Part shown: positions 63,273 to 64,000 of the stretch, piece by piece
How positions within the stretch are numbered: position 1 is the first letter of the stretch
How the letters are laid out: each line of letters begins with the position of its first letter
Assembly (NCBI RefSeq): GCF_002831645.1
Contig: NZ_CP025117.1
Span: forward strand, 496,001 to 560,000
Length of the DNA: 64,000 bases
Reading direction: 5' to 3'
Origin: Olleya sp. Bg11-27
GTDB taxonomy: Bacteria; Bacteroidota; Bacteroidia; Flavobacteriales; Flavobacteriaceae
Program-made: the position numbers and the translations under genes
The notes under the pieces: model-generated
What the model saw: the letters and a program-made list of their open reading frames with translations, nothing else
The model's database searches: none
Told to the model about the DNA's origin: nothing

Positions 63273-63995
63273 CTACTCCTCTTCTTTTTCATGATCCTCA
63301 ATATCCTTAGTTAAATCTAAGTTTCTTAAGGTTTTATTTTTTGCTCCAATAGCAGCGACAGTCAACAATGTCATGACACCACCAAAAATTACAGCTCTAG
63401 CAGCACCACCTAAATATTTAGCAGCAATACCGCTTTCAAAAGCACCAAGCTCATTAGACGACCCAACAAACATACTGTTTACTGATGCTACACGACCACG
63501 CATGTGATCAGGCGTTTTTAATTGTAATATGGTTTGACGTATGACCATGGATACACCATCTGTTACACCAGAAAAAAACAAGGCTGCAACACTGACCCAA
63601 AACAGTTTGGACATTCCGAAAATGATAATACAAATTCCAAAACCAAAAATGGAAATTAATAACTTTTTACCTGCATTTTTACTAACCGGCAAGTAGGTTG
63701 TAATAAACATAGTTAATATACTACCAATAGATATTGACGCATTTAAAACACCAAAGCCCTTTGGCCCAACATGTAAAATATCTTGAGCAAAAACAGATAA
63801 TAAAGCAACTGCACCACCAAATAATACAGCAATCATATCTAAAGACAAAGCCCCTAAAATAGCTTTATTATTAAACACAAACTTAAGTCCAACCTTTAAA
63901 CTCTCCTTTACAGACTCACCAATATTAGGGTTTAAAATAGGCTTCTTTTCTATCTGAAATGTAATAACAAAAGCCAAAGCCACTAATACAAACAC
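63273..63995 (-). CDS. MFS transporter, truncated by the window edge
   Basis: The C-terminal 240 residues of a major-facilitator-type permease; the N-terminus lies beyond the right edge. Several TM segments are clear, with RQTILQLKTPDHMRGRVASVNSMFVGSSNELG typical of the EntS/DHA-like MFS branch. It ends in a cytoplasmic acidic tail (DHEKEEE). The substrate is unknown. Confidence 0.85.
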   Translation of the reverse strand: MFVLVALAFVITFQIEKKPILNPNIGESVKESLKVGLKFVFNNKAILGALSLDMIAVLFGGAVALLSVFAQDILHVGPKGFGVLNASISIGSILTMFITTYLPVSKNAGKKLLISIFGFGICIIIFGMSKLFWVSVAALFFSGVTDGVSMVIRQTILQLKTPDHMRGRVASVNSMFVGSSNELGAFESGIAAKYLGGAARAVIFGGVMTLLTVAAIGAKNKTLRNLDLTKDIEDHEKEEE

Positions 63996-64000
63996 AATAC

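Overview
The window looks like a chromosomal segment of a marine-type Flavobacteriaceae bacterium (Bacteroidota). The reasons are the low GC content, promoters of the Bacteroidota TTG/TANNTTTG type, no obvious Shine-Dalgarno sequences, a complete Bat aerotolerance operon, and family hallmarks such as DUF2490, GLPGLI, IPExxxVDY and an OmpA protein with thrombospondin type 3 repeats. Genus-level placement is not possible from the sequence alone. Almost all of it is tightly packed housekeeping DNA; no gene-free stretch exceeds about 280 bases, and no rRNA, CRISPR array, IS element or recombinase gene was found.

Layout. 1-6.2 kb (minus): an inorganic-carbon/anion cluster made of a small secreted or anchored protein, a SulP transporter, a UspA-like protein, a beta-carbonic anhydrase, a DUF2490 outer-membrane protein and a second SulP. 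6.2-16.3 kb (minus): moxR, DUF58, a membrane protein, batA, batB, batC, a half-length batD paralogue, batD and batE. 16.4-19.9 kb (plus): aldo/keto reductase, short-chain dehydrogenase, HD phosphohydrolase and an AlbA_2-type ATP-binding protein in one operon. 20-23.4 kb (minus): a membrane-anchored helix-hairpin-helix protein, a double OmpA-domain protein and an ALDH7-type aldehyde dehydrogenase. 23.7-31.7 kb (plus): alpha-2-macroglobulin lipoprotein and penicillin-binding protein 1C, a periplasmic defence and repair pair. 31.7-38.4 kb: CYTH phosphatase, dinB, pyk, an IPExxxVDY protein and the acpP-fabF-rnc operon. 38.4-48 kb: purN, RNase H, a small genomic island, a PfkB kinase, purF and superoxide dismutase. 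48-58 kb: an AddA-like helicase-nuclease, kbl, OmpA/TSP3, an AddB-like nuclease, a hydrolase and tRNA-Ala. 58-64 kb: UspA-like protein, MATE exporter, two micro membrane proteins, a 2OG-Fe(II) oxygenase, queD, an LpxH-like hydrolase, a peptidoglycan-binding-domain protein and the end of an MFS transporter.

The most unusual object is a 4,449-base insertion between the RNase H gene and the PfkB gene. It is bounded by a perfect 45-base direct repeat of the 3' end of the RNase H gene, so the host gene stays intact, as after site-specific integration, yet it carries no recombinase. Its cargo is an XRE regulator, a divergently transcribed small secreted four-cysteine protein behind a textbook promoter, a strong intercistronic hairpin, a GLPGLI protein, and a TonB-receptor-like outer-membrane protein whose frame is broken only at an A8 homopolymer. 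This reads as a compact mobile module, possibly phase-variable, built around a secreted peptide; its function is unknown.

Other points for follow-up are a candidate structured small RNA between purF and sod, the SulP/carbonic anhydrase cluster, the batD half-duplication, two families of dispersed palindromic repeats (one copy type lying inside two unrelated genes), and an AddB-like protein that lacks the usual iron-sulfur cysteines.
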